A stretch of 64,000 bases of DNA from positions 327,063 through 391,062 of the forward strand of contig JAXLQJ010000001.1 of assembly GCA_046331705.1 (NCBI GenBank). Reading direction: 5' to 3'. Of the stretch, positions 1 to 8,179 are shown in pieces. This stretch comes from JADJOY01 sp046331705 [NCBI: bacterium] (GTDB lineage: Bacteria > JADJOY01). A program made the translations under genes and the position numbers. Positions within the stretch are counted from its first letter, which is position 1. Each line of letters begins with the position of its first letter. The notes beneath the pieces are model-generated. The model was not told the origin of the DNA, ran no database searches, and saw only the letters and a list, made by a program, of their open reading frames with translations.

Positions 1-358
1 AGACCGTCTTCTCGTCGAGCCGCAGACGATCGATCGCCATGGGGATGAAGAGCGCCGTCGGCGGATAGTGGAAGCGCACTTGCTTGCGAAGCAGCAGATT
101 GGTGTAGATCTGCGTCGCGCCCGGCTTGTCGCCCGGCTGCTCGGCGAGTCGGCGATGGCGCCGATAGTAGATGAACGCGGCCCTCATCTGCTGCCACGAA
201 TCGACTCGATACGTCTGCAGCAGCACGTCGCGCGAGAAGTCGAACGTGGTCATCTTCCGATCGGCGCCGACACGCGCGCCGATGCACGCCGCGAGAAGCC
301 CGACCGCGATCGAGACCCCGATCAGAACCATCGGGAAGCGGACGATCGGATTCTTCAT
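1..358 (-). CDS. GT87/DUF2029-like membrane glycosyltransferase, N-terminal part (runs off left edge)
   Basis: The gene begins at an ATG at 358 and is open to the left window edge, so only about 119 N-terminal residues are visible. They start with MKNPIVRF, followed by one hydrophobic segment (about residues 9-30, MVLIGVSIAVGLLAAC) and then a periplasmic-looking stretch. The stretch contains QIYTNLLLRKQ and RFHYPPTALF. The FxYPP motif after the first transmembrane helix is typical of GT-C enzymes of the GT87 type, which move mannose or other sugars from polyprenyl-phosphate donors outside the cytoplasmic membrane. Family assignment rests on this motif and topology only. It lies divergent from the GT2 gene at 636 and fits a glycan-assembly neighbourhood. 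Confidence 0.6.
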   Translation of the reverse strand, partial: MKNPIVRFPMVLIGVSIAVGLLAACIGARVGADRKMTTFDFSRDVLLQTYRVDSWQQMRAAFIYYRRHRRLAEQPGDKPGATQIYTNLLLRKQVRFHYPPTALFIPMAIDRLRLDEKTV

Positions 359-635
359 GAGCACGTCATGGGTGAGCGACGGGAAGCAGACGCGGTCGGC
401 TTCGCCCTCGCGAAGCGGGTCTCGAAAGCGCAGGAGGTTCGACCAGGGAAACGATCGTGTCTAGGGCACGGCCCGTGGCGGCGCGCACCGATTCCTCGCG
501 CGCTCACGAGCTCGGTGTCGACGCGTGTCGCCCCGTCCGTGACAGACTCGTGAGCCGGCGCGGCGCGCGGCGCGCGGCGGGCGGCGGGCCGGGCCGGGCG
601 CGCATCGATCGTGGGCAAGAACGAGGACCTCCGAC

Positions 636-1370
636 GTGACCGCACCCACGGGAATCTCGCTGGTGGCGCCGCTCTATCGCGATGCGAGCACCGTCGACGG
701 ATTGGTGGCGGATGCCGTGGCGTCGCTGACGCCGCTCGGCATCCCGTTCGAGATCGTGCTCGTCGATGATGCCTCCCCCGACGATGCCGGCGAACGCGCG
801 CGGGCCGTCGCCGCGCGCGTGCCCAACGTGCAGGTGCTCGCCTTCGAGACCAACCAGGGGCTCGGCGCCGCGCTCTCGGCCGGGATCCTGGCGGCCCGTC
901 ATTCGCACGTTCTCTACACGGATGGCGATCACGAGTTCGAGCTCGCGCCCGTCGCCGCGTTCGTGCGTGCCCTCGACACCGCGGACGTGGTGACCGGTAT
1001 CCGCACGCCGTCGCAGCGCCCCGCGACACGCCGCTGCTTCACGCTGCTGTGGGCGGCCACCATGCGGCTGCTGTTCCGGCTCTCGGTCCAGGACGTGAAT
1101 TGCTCGTTCAAGCTCTTCCCACGCTCGATCCTCGGCGGCCACCCGCTGTCCGCGCGGCACGGCTTCTGCGACGCCGAGATCCTGCTGCTCGCTCGCGATC
1201 GCGGGCTCACCGTGGTCGAGATTCCCGTGGTGCGACGACCGGCCACGGGGCGACCGTCGAACTTCCTGCGGGCGCGATTGATCGCCGCCACGCTCGGGGA
1301 GGCGTTGCGCGCCAAGCGCGGCGGGCTCGGCGGGTCTCGCCGGCCGAGCCCGAGGCAGTCAGCGGCGTGA
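636..1370 (+). CDS. Family 2 glycosyltransferase (polyprenyl-phosphate sugar synthase-like)
   Basis: A 244-residue GT-A fold protein starting at GTG 636. N-terminal ISLVAPLYRD and EIVLVDDASPDD form the nucleotide-sugar binding strand typical of GT2. NQGLGAALSAGI follows, then VLYTDGDHEFEL, which supplies the DxD metal site (DGD). The later DVNCSFKLFPRSIL block is like the 'D..GFKLF.R' signature of dolichol/undecaprenyl-phosphate sugar synthases. There are no C-terminal membrane helices, so it is probably soluble or peripheral. Such enzymes make the lipid-linked sugar used by GT-C transferases, and three GT-C-like genes lie next to it (1-358, 1451-3349, 3346-5613), on the opposite strand. Donor and acceptor cannot be read from sequence. 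Confidence 0.85.
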   Translation: MTAPTGISLVAPLYRDASTVDGLVADAVASLTPLGIPFEIVLVDDASPDDAGERARAVAARVPNVQVLAFETNQGLGAALSAGILAARHSHVLYTDGDHEFELAPVAAFVRALDTADVVTGIRTPSQRPATRRCFTLLWAATMRLLFRLSVQDVNCSFKLFPRSILGGHPLSARHGFCDAEILLLARDRGLTVVEIPVVRRPATGRPSNFLRARLIAATLGEALRAKRGGLGGSRRPSPRQSAA

Positions 1371-1450
1371 CCCACGCGAACGGATCCCAGGACACGAGGT
1401 GAACCGCCGCGCGCGCGGCGGACCGAGGCGCGGTGGGAAGCGCCTGCCTC

Positions 1451-3349
1451 ACCGCTGGGCCGGCGCGGCGTCGCCACTCTCCGTGTTTCCGTCGGCGGCG
1501 CCGCGGGCGGCATCGACGGGCGCCGTGTCCGCAGACGCGGGACGCCACGCCCAGCGCATGGCCTTCCAGGCGTGGTCGCCCCACGGTAGCGGCGCGCCCA
1601 GCCAGGATGGGCCGTCCAACAGGTCTGGACGTGAAGCGCCAGCGTTTGGCCTTGCCGAACTGCATGCGAAGGCACGGACCGGTCAGGTTCCGCAACGCTC
1701 GTCGCGGCGATTGCACGTCTTGACCGCGTTGGGCCAGGGGCGCGAAAGGATCGCCCAGCGATGTCCGAGCACGCGTACTCACCCTTGGGTGACGACATCG
1801 GCCCAGCCGAGCGAGCGGCGTTCGACAGGCTCGGATCCGAGTCGGTCGCCGCGACGTCCACGATCAGCCCGCCTCCCGCGAGGTCGTCGGGCCGCACCTC
1901 GATGGACCAGGCACCCGGGCAGGTCCTCGACCGCGCGCACCTCGAGCGGCACCGCGTCGAGCGCTCGAGCACGAGCTCGAGCGGGAGATCGGGAAGCCGA
2001 AACGCGTCCCCAGCGCCACCGGCTCCGCGCGAGCTCCACCGCGAACGGAGTCACGTCCACCGGTCGCCCCCACTCGGCGATCGCCGCCGTCGCGCGGGCA
2101 AAGGCCCGGAAGTTGTTGGCCGCGAGCAGCACCGTCGCCACGGCGGCGAGCGCCACCGCAGGCGGCGCCTTCGCCGCTCCACCACCGTCGCGGCGAACGC
2201 GACCAGCAGCGGCTGGAAGTGCAGCGCGTAGAGAAACGTCTCGCGACCGACCACCAGATGCAGGGCGAGCTGAACGGCGATGCCGCTCGCGAAGATCCAG
2301 CTCGTCGTCGTCCGCGGCCCGCGCGCGAATCGCACGCTCGCCCACGCCAGCAACCCGAGCCACGCGATCGGCCGCCGCCAGGTGGAGCGGATCGCGCCAA
2401 TCGACCGGCGCGTCTGGACGCTGAGCACCCGCAGCGGCGACGGAACGAGGGTGAGGATCCGGCGCCATGCCCTCGATCACCGGCTCGGGCATCACCGACG
2501 AGTGCAGGAAGAACGAGCGCAGGACGCGCCCCAAGTGCGCAACGCTCGGGGAGGCACCAGGTCGCCGGTGAAGACGTTGTCCGGCTGCGAGATCGAGGTC
2601 GCGCCGAGCCCCAACATCTGCAATGGCGCGAGCACCGAACGCGGGAAGATCCACACCTGCGCCGCCACGCCCGCCGCCAGCGCCACCGCCGCCACGGCCG
2701 CGATCCGCACCAGCGACACGGACTTGCGCCGCCACCACAGCGCCGCGGCGATCGGGAGCACGTTGGTGACGGTGATCGCCGTCGCCAGCGCGGACACGAG
2801 CCCGACCACGAGCGTGCTGCGACGATCGCGCTCCGCGCGGGCCACCGCCAGCAACCCCGCCACGATGCTCAGCGCGCCGAACGGAAAGGTCTCGGGAATG
2901 CCGGCGAAGAACACGAACGCAGCGCTCGAGATCGTGAGCGCGGTGAAGACGAGCGCTTCGCCTCGGCGGCAGCCTTGCACGCGAAAGAACGCCGCGCACA
3001 CGACCGCCAGCGCCGCGCTCACCAGCGCCAGCTCGAGCTGCACCACGGCGAAGCCGCGCGTTCCCATCAGCGCGGACAGAACCGCGTACGGCAAGTGCCC
3101 CACCAGCCCGAAGAGCGGGTGATACGAGCCGCGGCTGAGCACGCTGCTGCGCTGCGAGATGTCCTCGTAGACACGCGTCGTGTCGGTGTCGAACCAGGCG
3201 TCCCAGCCCACCGGCAGGTAGATGAGCGGCCCGACGTGCCGCGCGAGCGCCAGCGCCACCGCGAAGGCGGTGGCGGCCACGCCCGCGAGCCAGAGCACGT
3301 CGAGCGCTCGCGCCCGCCGGAGCGCGGGATCGGCAGGCGATTCGCTCAT
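1451..3349 (-). pseudogene. GT-C-like polytopic membrane protein, broken by several frameshifts
   Basis: The start ATG (3349) overlaps the stop of the upstream gene as ATGA, so the two are translationally coupled. The first ~280 residues are clean: MSESPADPALRR, then a string of hydrophobic helices (RALDVLWLAGVAATAFAVAL and others) with GWDAWFDTDTTRVYED and SRGSYHPLFGLVGHLPY, as in sugar transferases of the GT-C superfamily. From about 2570 downward the protein continues in other frames: HSSVMPEPVIEGMAP, then RRPIAWLGLLAWASV and LHLVVGRETFLYALHFQPLL, then LAAVATVLLAANNFRAFAR. A soluble tail (SIEVRPDDLAGGGLIVDVA) ends in APAQR and a stop at 1451. At least four single-base breaks are needed. 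The conserved residues suggest sequencing indels or very recent decay. Confidence 0.6.
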
Positions 3350-5613
3350 CTCGGTTCCAAGAGCCACAGCTCGTGCACCGACCAGCCGCAGCACGGCGCC
3401 TCGCCCACCGACTCGATCCGGATCTCGTGCGCCACGCGCGGCTCCCAGTCGATGCGGATCGTCGGCCGGGCGGGCGAGGCGATCAACGACCGACCGAGCG
3501 CAGCCACCACGCCACCTCGGTAGACCACCTCGTCGCTCCCGCCGGGTCCCACCGATCGAATGCGCAGCTCGCGAGGATACTCGCCCACGGAGCGTGGCTC
3601 GAGATCGAGCTCGAGTCCCGCCACGGAGCGCGGCTCGCGAAGCCGCACGTCGAGCCAATCCTGGCCGCTTTGCGGCGGCGGCGTGAGCCAGCGGCTGCCG
3701 CGGTCGCCGTCGGTGAGGAAGCCGAGCCGTGCGGCGGCTCGCGACACCTCGACGGTGAACGCGTCGCGGGGGATCGCGGCGCGCGCGTCGGGCGGTGTCT
3801 CGGGCGACCACGCCTTCAGCGTGAACACGCTGGCGCCGCCGATCCGCTCTTCGCGCTCCACCTCGCTGGTGGCGGCGCGGATGGCCGTGAGCGCGCGTGA
3901 AGGCTTCGCGGGAGTCTCCCGGTAGGGCGGCTGATTGCGCGCCACCACGTAACGCACGCCGATCGAGCGCATCAGCCGCAACCACTCGCTGGTGAGCGCC
4001 GGCTCGCGCAAAGGCGAGCCTTGCCCGCCGAGAAATCGCGCCAGCGGCGAGCCGTAGCCGCTGTAGCCGTTCACGATCGGGTGCCGATGGGCGAGCGCCG
4101 CCCACTGGTACGCCAGGTCGACGAGCACCGTGCGCGAGGTGGTGTCGCTGAACGGCAGCTGGAGCACCGCGCCTTCGGGGGCCCGCGCCAGCCATTCGTT
4201 GATCGGATCGTCGCGTCGCTTCTCGATCAGCGACAGGCCCTCCGTGGGGATCGCGCCGGGATAGCCCTCGAGCACCAGTGCTGCGCCGAGCACCACCAGC
4301 AGCACGGGCCGCCATCTCCGCGGCGCGCGCGCGTTCAGCCATCCGCCTCCGATCCCCGCGAGCACCGCGAGGCCGAGCACCGTCACCCCGTTGAGCCGCG
4401 CGGGCACCCGCAGCCCATCGAGCCCAGGGATCACGCGCAGCAGCCACGCGTAGGGTGCCGTGGGCAAGAACGGATGGCCCCAGGCCGTCGGCTGCACGCC
4501 GAACGAGAGCACGAACGCGCACACGGTGACGAGCGTGTAGAGCCCGGTCGCGAGCGTCCGCGCCGGCGCCGCGTGCGTCTCGCCCTCGCCCCCGGGGGCG
4601 CGTCGCCACGTCGCCCATGCCACGACCGCCAGCAGCAGCGTGACCAGTCCGGGAAAGAGCTCGCCCTCCGCCTTCGCGAACCCGGGGAACCAGAGCGCGC
4701 TCACGATCCCGTCGGCGGCGTGCAGGAACCCGCCCAGATCCGCGCCGAAGCCGCGGATCTCGTCGGTGCCGCGCACCAGGCCCTGCGTGAGGCGCACGCG
4801 GTAGTAGAGCCAGAGCACCGGCGCGAGCAGCGCCACGATCGCCGCCGCCGCGCTCGCCAGCTCCGCGAGCCGCCGCACGGTGCGCTCGCGCCGGAGCGCG
4901 TGGCCGATCGCCACCACCGCCACCGGCAGCGCCAGGAAATAGAGCATGTAGCCGTTGGAGAGCACCTGCATCGCGTAGGCGAGCACGAACGCGGTCAGCG
5001 CGCGCCGCGAACCGGTGGACGCGTAGCGATGCAGCGCCGCGAGACAGAGCGGCATCCACCCCGTCATCAGCATCTGCAGATGGACCATCTGCGCCGCTCG
5101 ATAGGGGCCGAACGCGAAGGCCAGCGCTCCCAGCCACGCACCGGCGCGCTCGACGGCCAGCTCGCGCATCAGCACGTACACCCCGAGCCCCGCCAGCACG
5201 TACGAGCCCAGGAACGCCACGTCGTAGACGAGCACGGCGTCGTGCGTGAGCCAGTAGAGCGGTGCCACGAACGGCGCGATGCCGAGCAGGTTCTCCGAGT
5301 AGGCGAGCGTGAGCGGATAGGGATGGAAGATCGGCGGGCTCCAGAGCCCCGCACCTGCGTGGGCGAGCCGATCGCTCACCCAGCTCAGGATCCACGCGTT
5401 CAGCACCGGATCGCCGAGATCGCCCGGAATGCGGCTCGCCAGGTTGGCGACCACCGGGTACGTGAGCACCAGCGCGAGAACCGCGAGGATCGCGCCCACG
5501 AGCAGAAGCTCGCCGCGCGCTCGCCCGTGCGGCGCATGCGCATGCGGCGCGAGCGCCGGCCACGGGGACGCGGAGCCGGCCGTGTCCTCAGCCACGACGG
5601 CTGGATCGCCCAC
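3346..5613 (-). CDS. Large GT-C-like membrane protein with C-terminal discoidin-like domain
   Basis: A 755-residue protein starting at GTG 5613, with GGAGGT 5 bases upstream. After a His/Pro-rich N-terminus come about ten hydrophobic segments. The first periplasmic loop carries GDLGDPVLNAWILSWV and FHPYPLTLAYSENLLG, typical of uncharacterised GT-C proteins of high-GC proteobacteria. The soluble C-terminal third (from about residue 470) ends with a beta-rich region: DRGSRWLTP, DWLDVRLREPRSVAGLELDL, GWSVHELWLLEP. It reads like an F5/8 type C (discoidin) carbohydrate-binding fold. It is probably a periplasm-facing sugar transferase or glycan-modifying enzyme. It forms a coupled pair with the downstream frameshifted membrane protein through a 4-base overlap. 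Substrate unknown. Confidence 0.7.
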   Translation of the reverse strand: MGDPAVVAEDTAGSASPWPALAPHAHAPHGRARGELLLVGAILAVLALVLTYPVVANLASRIPGDLGDPVLNAWILSWVSDRLAHAGAGLWSPPIFHPYPLTLAYSENLLGIAPFVAPLYWLTHDAVLVYDVAFLGSYVLAGLGVYVLMRELAVERAGAWLGALAFAFGPYRAAQMVHLQMLMTGWMPLCLAALHRYASTGSRRALTAFVLAYAMQVLSNGYMLYFLALPVAVVAIGHALRRERTVRRLAELASAAAAIVALLAPVLWLYYRVRLTQGLVRGTDEIRGFGADLGGFLHAADGIVSALWFPGFAKAEGELFPGLVTLLLAVVAWATWRRAPGGEGETHAAPARTLATGLYTLVTVCAFVLSFGVQPTAWGHPFLPTAPYAWLLRVIPGLDGLRVPARLNGVTVLGLAVLAGIGGGWLNARAPRRWRPVLLVVLGAALVLEGYPGAIPTEGLSLIEKRRDDPINEWLARAPEGAVLQLPFSDTTSRTVLVDLAYQWAALAHRHPIVNGYSGYGSPLARFLGGQGSPLREPALTSEWLRLMRSIGVRYVVARNQPPYRETPAKPSRALTAIRAATSEVEREERIGGASVFTLKAWSPETPPDARAAIPRDAFTVEVSRAAARLGFLTDGDRGSRWLTPPPQSGQDWLDVRLREPRSVAGLELDLEPRSVGEYPRELRIRSVGPGGSDEVVYRGGVVAALGRSLIASPARPTIRIDWEPRVAHEIRIESVGEAPCCGWSVHELWLLEPR

Positions 5614-5657
5614 GCCGGACCTCCGCGCATCTCCGCCCGGCGGGAAGCCGAGCGTCC

Positions 5658-6275
5658 TCAGGAGCTCTTGTGCACGCCGTCGGTGCGAGGCTCGCCTGCG
5701 CTGCGGGCCACGATGCGCGCCTTACCGTCCTTGATGACCACCTTGAAATCCGGCCGCTCGGCGGCGCCCGACGAGCCGAGCTTGGAGGCGTGCTTGGAGA
5801 GCATCTCGCCGAGCCGCTCACGCGTGATGCCCTCGGTGGGCTCGTTGCACTTTTGCTTGGCCATCACGTAGGCGCGGAACACGCGCTCCACGACGTCGGC
5901 GTCGATGGGCCGCTCGGCCGCAGCGGGAGACACCTCGGACCGGGCGGGCTGCTGGCCGCGGTCGCGCTCCTTGAGCTCGACCCGGAAACGATCGCGCTGG
6001 TAGGTGCCGTCCTCGATCTCACGCAACACGCGACTCCAGTACTGCTGCAGGGTCACGAACTTGCCCTTCACCTGCGCGATCTGGAACCGCACCTGGGTGT
6101 TGGGGCTCGGCGCACCCAGGATCGAGTCGAGCTCGAGCTGGAAGCGGCGGCGATCACCCTGTGGCTCGAGCTTGTCGATCCCCAGGAAGTAGCGATCGTA
6201 CGCCTTGCGCAGCTCTTCGAGCCGATGCGCGAGCGCCGTCGCTTCCGCCGCGGTGACGTTCTCTTTGCGTGCCAC
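5658..6275 (-). CDS. MXAN_5187 C-terminal-domain-like protein
   Basis: A 205-residue soluble protein. GTG 6275 (VARKENVTAAEA) is chosen because sequence above it loses protein-like character. The helical core LEELRKAYDRYFLGIDKLEP, then RFQLELDSILGAP and RFQIAQVKGKFVTLQQYW, matches what I know of the MXAN_5187 C-terminal domain found in myxobacterial regulatory proteins. The linker is charged (RVELKERDRGQQ) and the tail (FRAYVMAKQKCNEPTEGITRE) resembles the conserved end of that family, ending in a basic KVVIKDGKARIVAR strand. No catalytic residues are evident. It lies 44 bases upstream of the membrane protein on the same strand, so they may be co-transcribed. Role unknown, possibly gliding motility or protein-protein contact. 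Confidence 0.6.
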   Translation of the reverse strand: MARKENVTAAEATALAHRLEELRKAYDRYFLGIDKLEPQGDRRRFQLELDSILGAPSPNTQVRFQIAQVKGKFVTLQQYWSRVLREIEDGTYQRDRFRVELKERDRGQQPARSEVSPAAAERPIDADVVERVFRAYVMAKQKCNEPTEGITRERLGEMLSKHASKLGSSGAAERPDFKVVIKDGKARIVARSAGEPRTDGVHKSS

Positions 6276-6459
6276 GTAGCGCCGCCTGTCGCGTGCGCGC
6301 AGGGTAGGCCCCGGCCAGCGGCCTTGTAAAGCCGGTTGCTTCGGTTGCTTCGTCTCGCCGGCGTGCGATAACTCGACCGCGAGCCCGCGGGCTCGACGCG
6401 CGGCATCGAGCCCGAGGCTGCTGCCGCCGCCGCGGCATCGTCGACCGAACGCCACTTCC

Positions 6460-8088
6460 ATGGTCCGGACCCTGCGTCGCGCCTGCCCGTCTTGCGGCAA
6501 GCCTGGGTTCTACATCGAGGGCCGCCGCCGCACGTCGTGCTTCTATTGCGGCAAGCCCATCCTCCAACCGCCCACCCGTCGGCAGGTGCTGGTGGATTTC
6601 CGGTGCCCGGCGTGCGAGGTGGTCTCGGAGGTGGAGGACACCGCGTCGATCGTGCGTTGCCCGGGTTGCCGCCGAGGCTTCGCGTGGGTGCACGACGAGC
6701 CCGTGCCGCGCTGGTGTGTCCGCGACGTCGTGTCGCGCGATCGCGCCGTCCGCCTCGCCGAGAAGCGCGGCCTCGGGAAGATCGAGGAGGCGACGCTCTT
6801 CCTGGCGCCCTACTGGCTCTTCCGCGCGGTCGAGCTCGGCTGGGTGCTCGGCAACGAGAAGCTGACGGATGCGGGCGTGCGCAAGCGGCGCGGCGTGGAT
6901 CCCGCGCGCGACGATCCCGGCCGCGAGAGCGTGGCCCCCATCGGCGGCAAGCTCGAGTACACCAAGAAGGAAGCGCACCGCGCGGTGCAGGAGTACCTCG
7001 CCGATCCGAGCGCCGAGGCCTTCGGCTGGAAGCCCGTCGCCAAGCACGCCGAGGGCGCGGTGCTGGCGCCTTTCGACGTCGCCGAGATCGAGCCCCGCGC
7101 CCGGGTGCTGGCGACGGCCTGGGATCGAGCGCAGGCACTCGACGAGGGGGCGCGCCGAATCCAGCTCCGCGCCCTCGTCGACGAAGGGCAGCTCTATCGA
7201 TTCTTCGAGCACCGCGTGCTGCTGCGCGAGACCCTCGCGATCGTCTATCACCCGTTCTGGGTGCTCTTCTTCGAGCCTCCCGACGTCCCGGGTCGCGAAT
7301 CGATCCCGCGCGACTGGATGGTGGTGGACGCGGTGGCGGGCGAGGTCACTCGCGAGCCCCAGGCCGGCGGCCCCGCGCTCTTTCGCATCCCCACCACCGC
7401 GCTCCCGGAGACGCCGTCGCGCACCGAGCGACTCGGCTGCCCCGCCTGTCACGACCCGCTCGATGCGGTCGAGCCCGCCGCCGGCGCCACCGTGATCGCG
7501 TGCCCCGGCTGCAGCGCCGCGTTCGAGGTGAGCGCGCGTGGATTGCGCCCCGTGGAGTCGCGCTTCGTCGAGCCCGTCGAGGGCGCCGCGGAAGAGACCG
7601 GCGAGCAGGTGTACGTGCCGGTCTGGCGCTACCGCGTGCGCATCAAGAGCGAGCGGCGCGAGCTCAAGAATCGCGGCCACTGGAAGCGCTTCATCCGCGC
7701 CGTCGATCCCTCGCCCGATCCCAACGACGTCGCGCGCTCGATCGTCTTCTACTCGGTGGCGGCGGGCGCCGCACGCACCGCGCGCCTCGACGCGCTCTCG
7801 CTCGCGCTCACGCGCCTTCAGCCCGAGCTGCGCTTCGTGGCGCCGCGGCCGCCGGCGCGCGTGCTGCCCGCGGCGTTCGGTGCCGACGACGCGCGTCGTC
7901 TCGGCTTCGCGACCTACCTGACGCTCTTTCGCGATCTCACGCTCAAGAGCATCGACGGCCTGAAGCGCACCGAGCTCGTGACCCAGGAAGCGGAGCTCAT
8001 CTACTACCCGTGCGTCCGGAACCGGGGCGAAGTCCAGGATCCGCGCCTCGGCGTCTCCATCCAGCTCGGCCCCGCCCACGATTCATGA
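6460..8088 (+). CDS. Multi-zinc-ribbon protein of unknown function
   Basis: A 542-residue soluble protein from ATG 6460. It carries three probable zinc ribbons: CPSCGKPGFYIEG...CFYCGKP near the N-terminus, CPACEVVSEVED...CPGCRRGF near residue 50, and CPACHDPLD...CPGCSAAFEV near residue 330. Between the ribbons are two similar alpha/beta segments: APYWLFRAVELGWVLG and YRFFEHRVLLRETLAIVYHP, with a third in the C-terminal half (VYVPVWRYRVRI, AELIYYPCVRN). The repeated 'Y-P-[FY]-W' theme resembles proteins that fold a ribbon onto a beta barrel, but I do not recognise the family. It is divergently placed from the MXAN_5187-like gene with about 180 bases between them. Real gene certain, function not assigned. 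Confidence 0.7.
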   Translation: MVRTLRRACPSCGKPGFYIEGRRRTSCFYCGKPILQPPTRRQVLVDFRCPACEVVSEVEDTASIVRCPGCRRGFAWVHDEPVPRWCVRDVVSRDRAVRLAEKRGLGKIEEATLFLAPYWLFRAVELGWVLGNEKLTDAGVRKRRGVDPARDDPGRESVAPIGGKLEYTKKEAHRAVQEYLADPSAEAFGWKPVAKHAEGAVLAPFDVAEIEPRARVLATAWDRAQALDEGARRIQLRALVDEGQLYRFFEHRVLLRETLAIVYHPFWVLFFEPPDVPGRESIPRDWMVVDAVAGEVTREPQAGGPALFRIPTTALPETPSRTERLGCPACHDPLDAVEPAAGATVIACPGCSAAFEVSARGLRPVESRFVEPVEGAAEETGEQVYVPVWRYRVRIKSERRELKNRGHWKRFIRAVDPSPDPNDVARSIVFYSVAAGAARTARLDALSLALTRLQPELRFVAPRPPARVLPAAFGADDARRLGFATYLTLFRDLTLKSIDGLKRTELVTQEAELIYYPCVRNRGEVQDPRLGVSIQLGPAHDS

Positions 8089-8179
8089 GGCGTGCGGATC
8101 GCGCACCGCGACTCGCCGCGCGCCCTCGATCGCTGCCGACGCCGGGTGCAGATCTGGGATGGATCTCGGAACGACCGCG

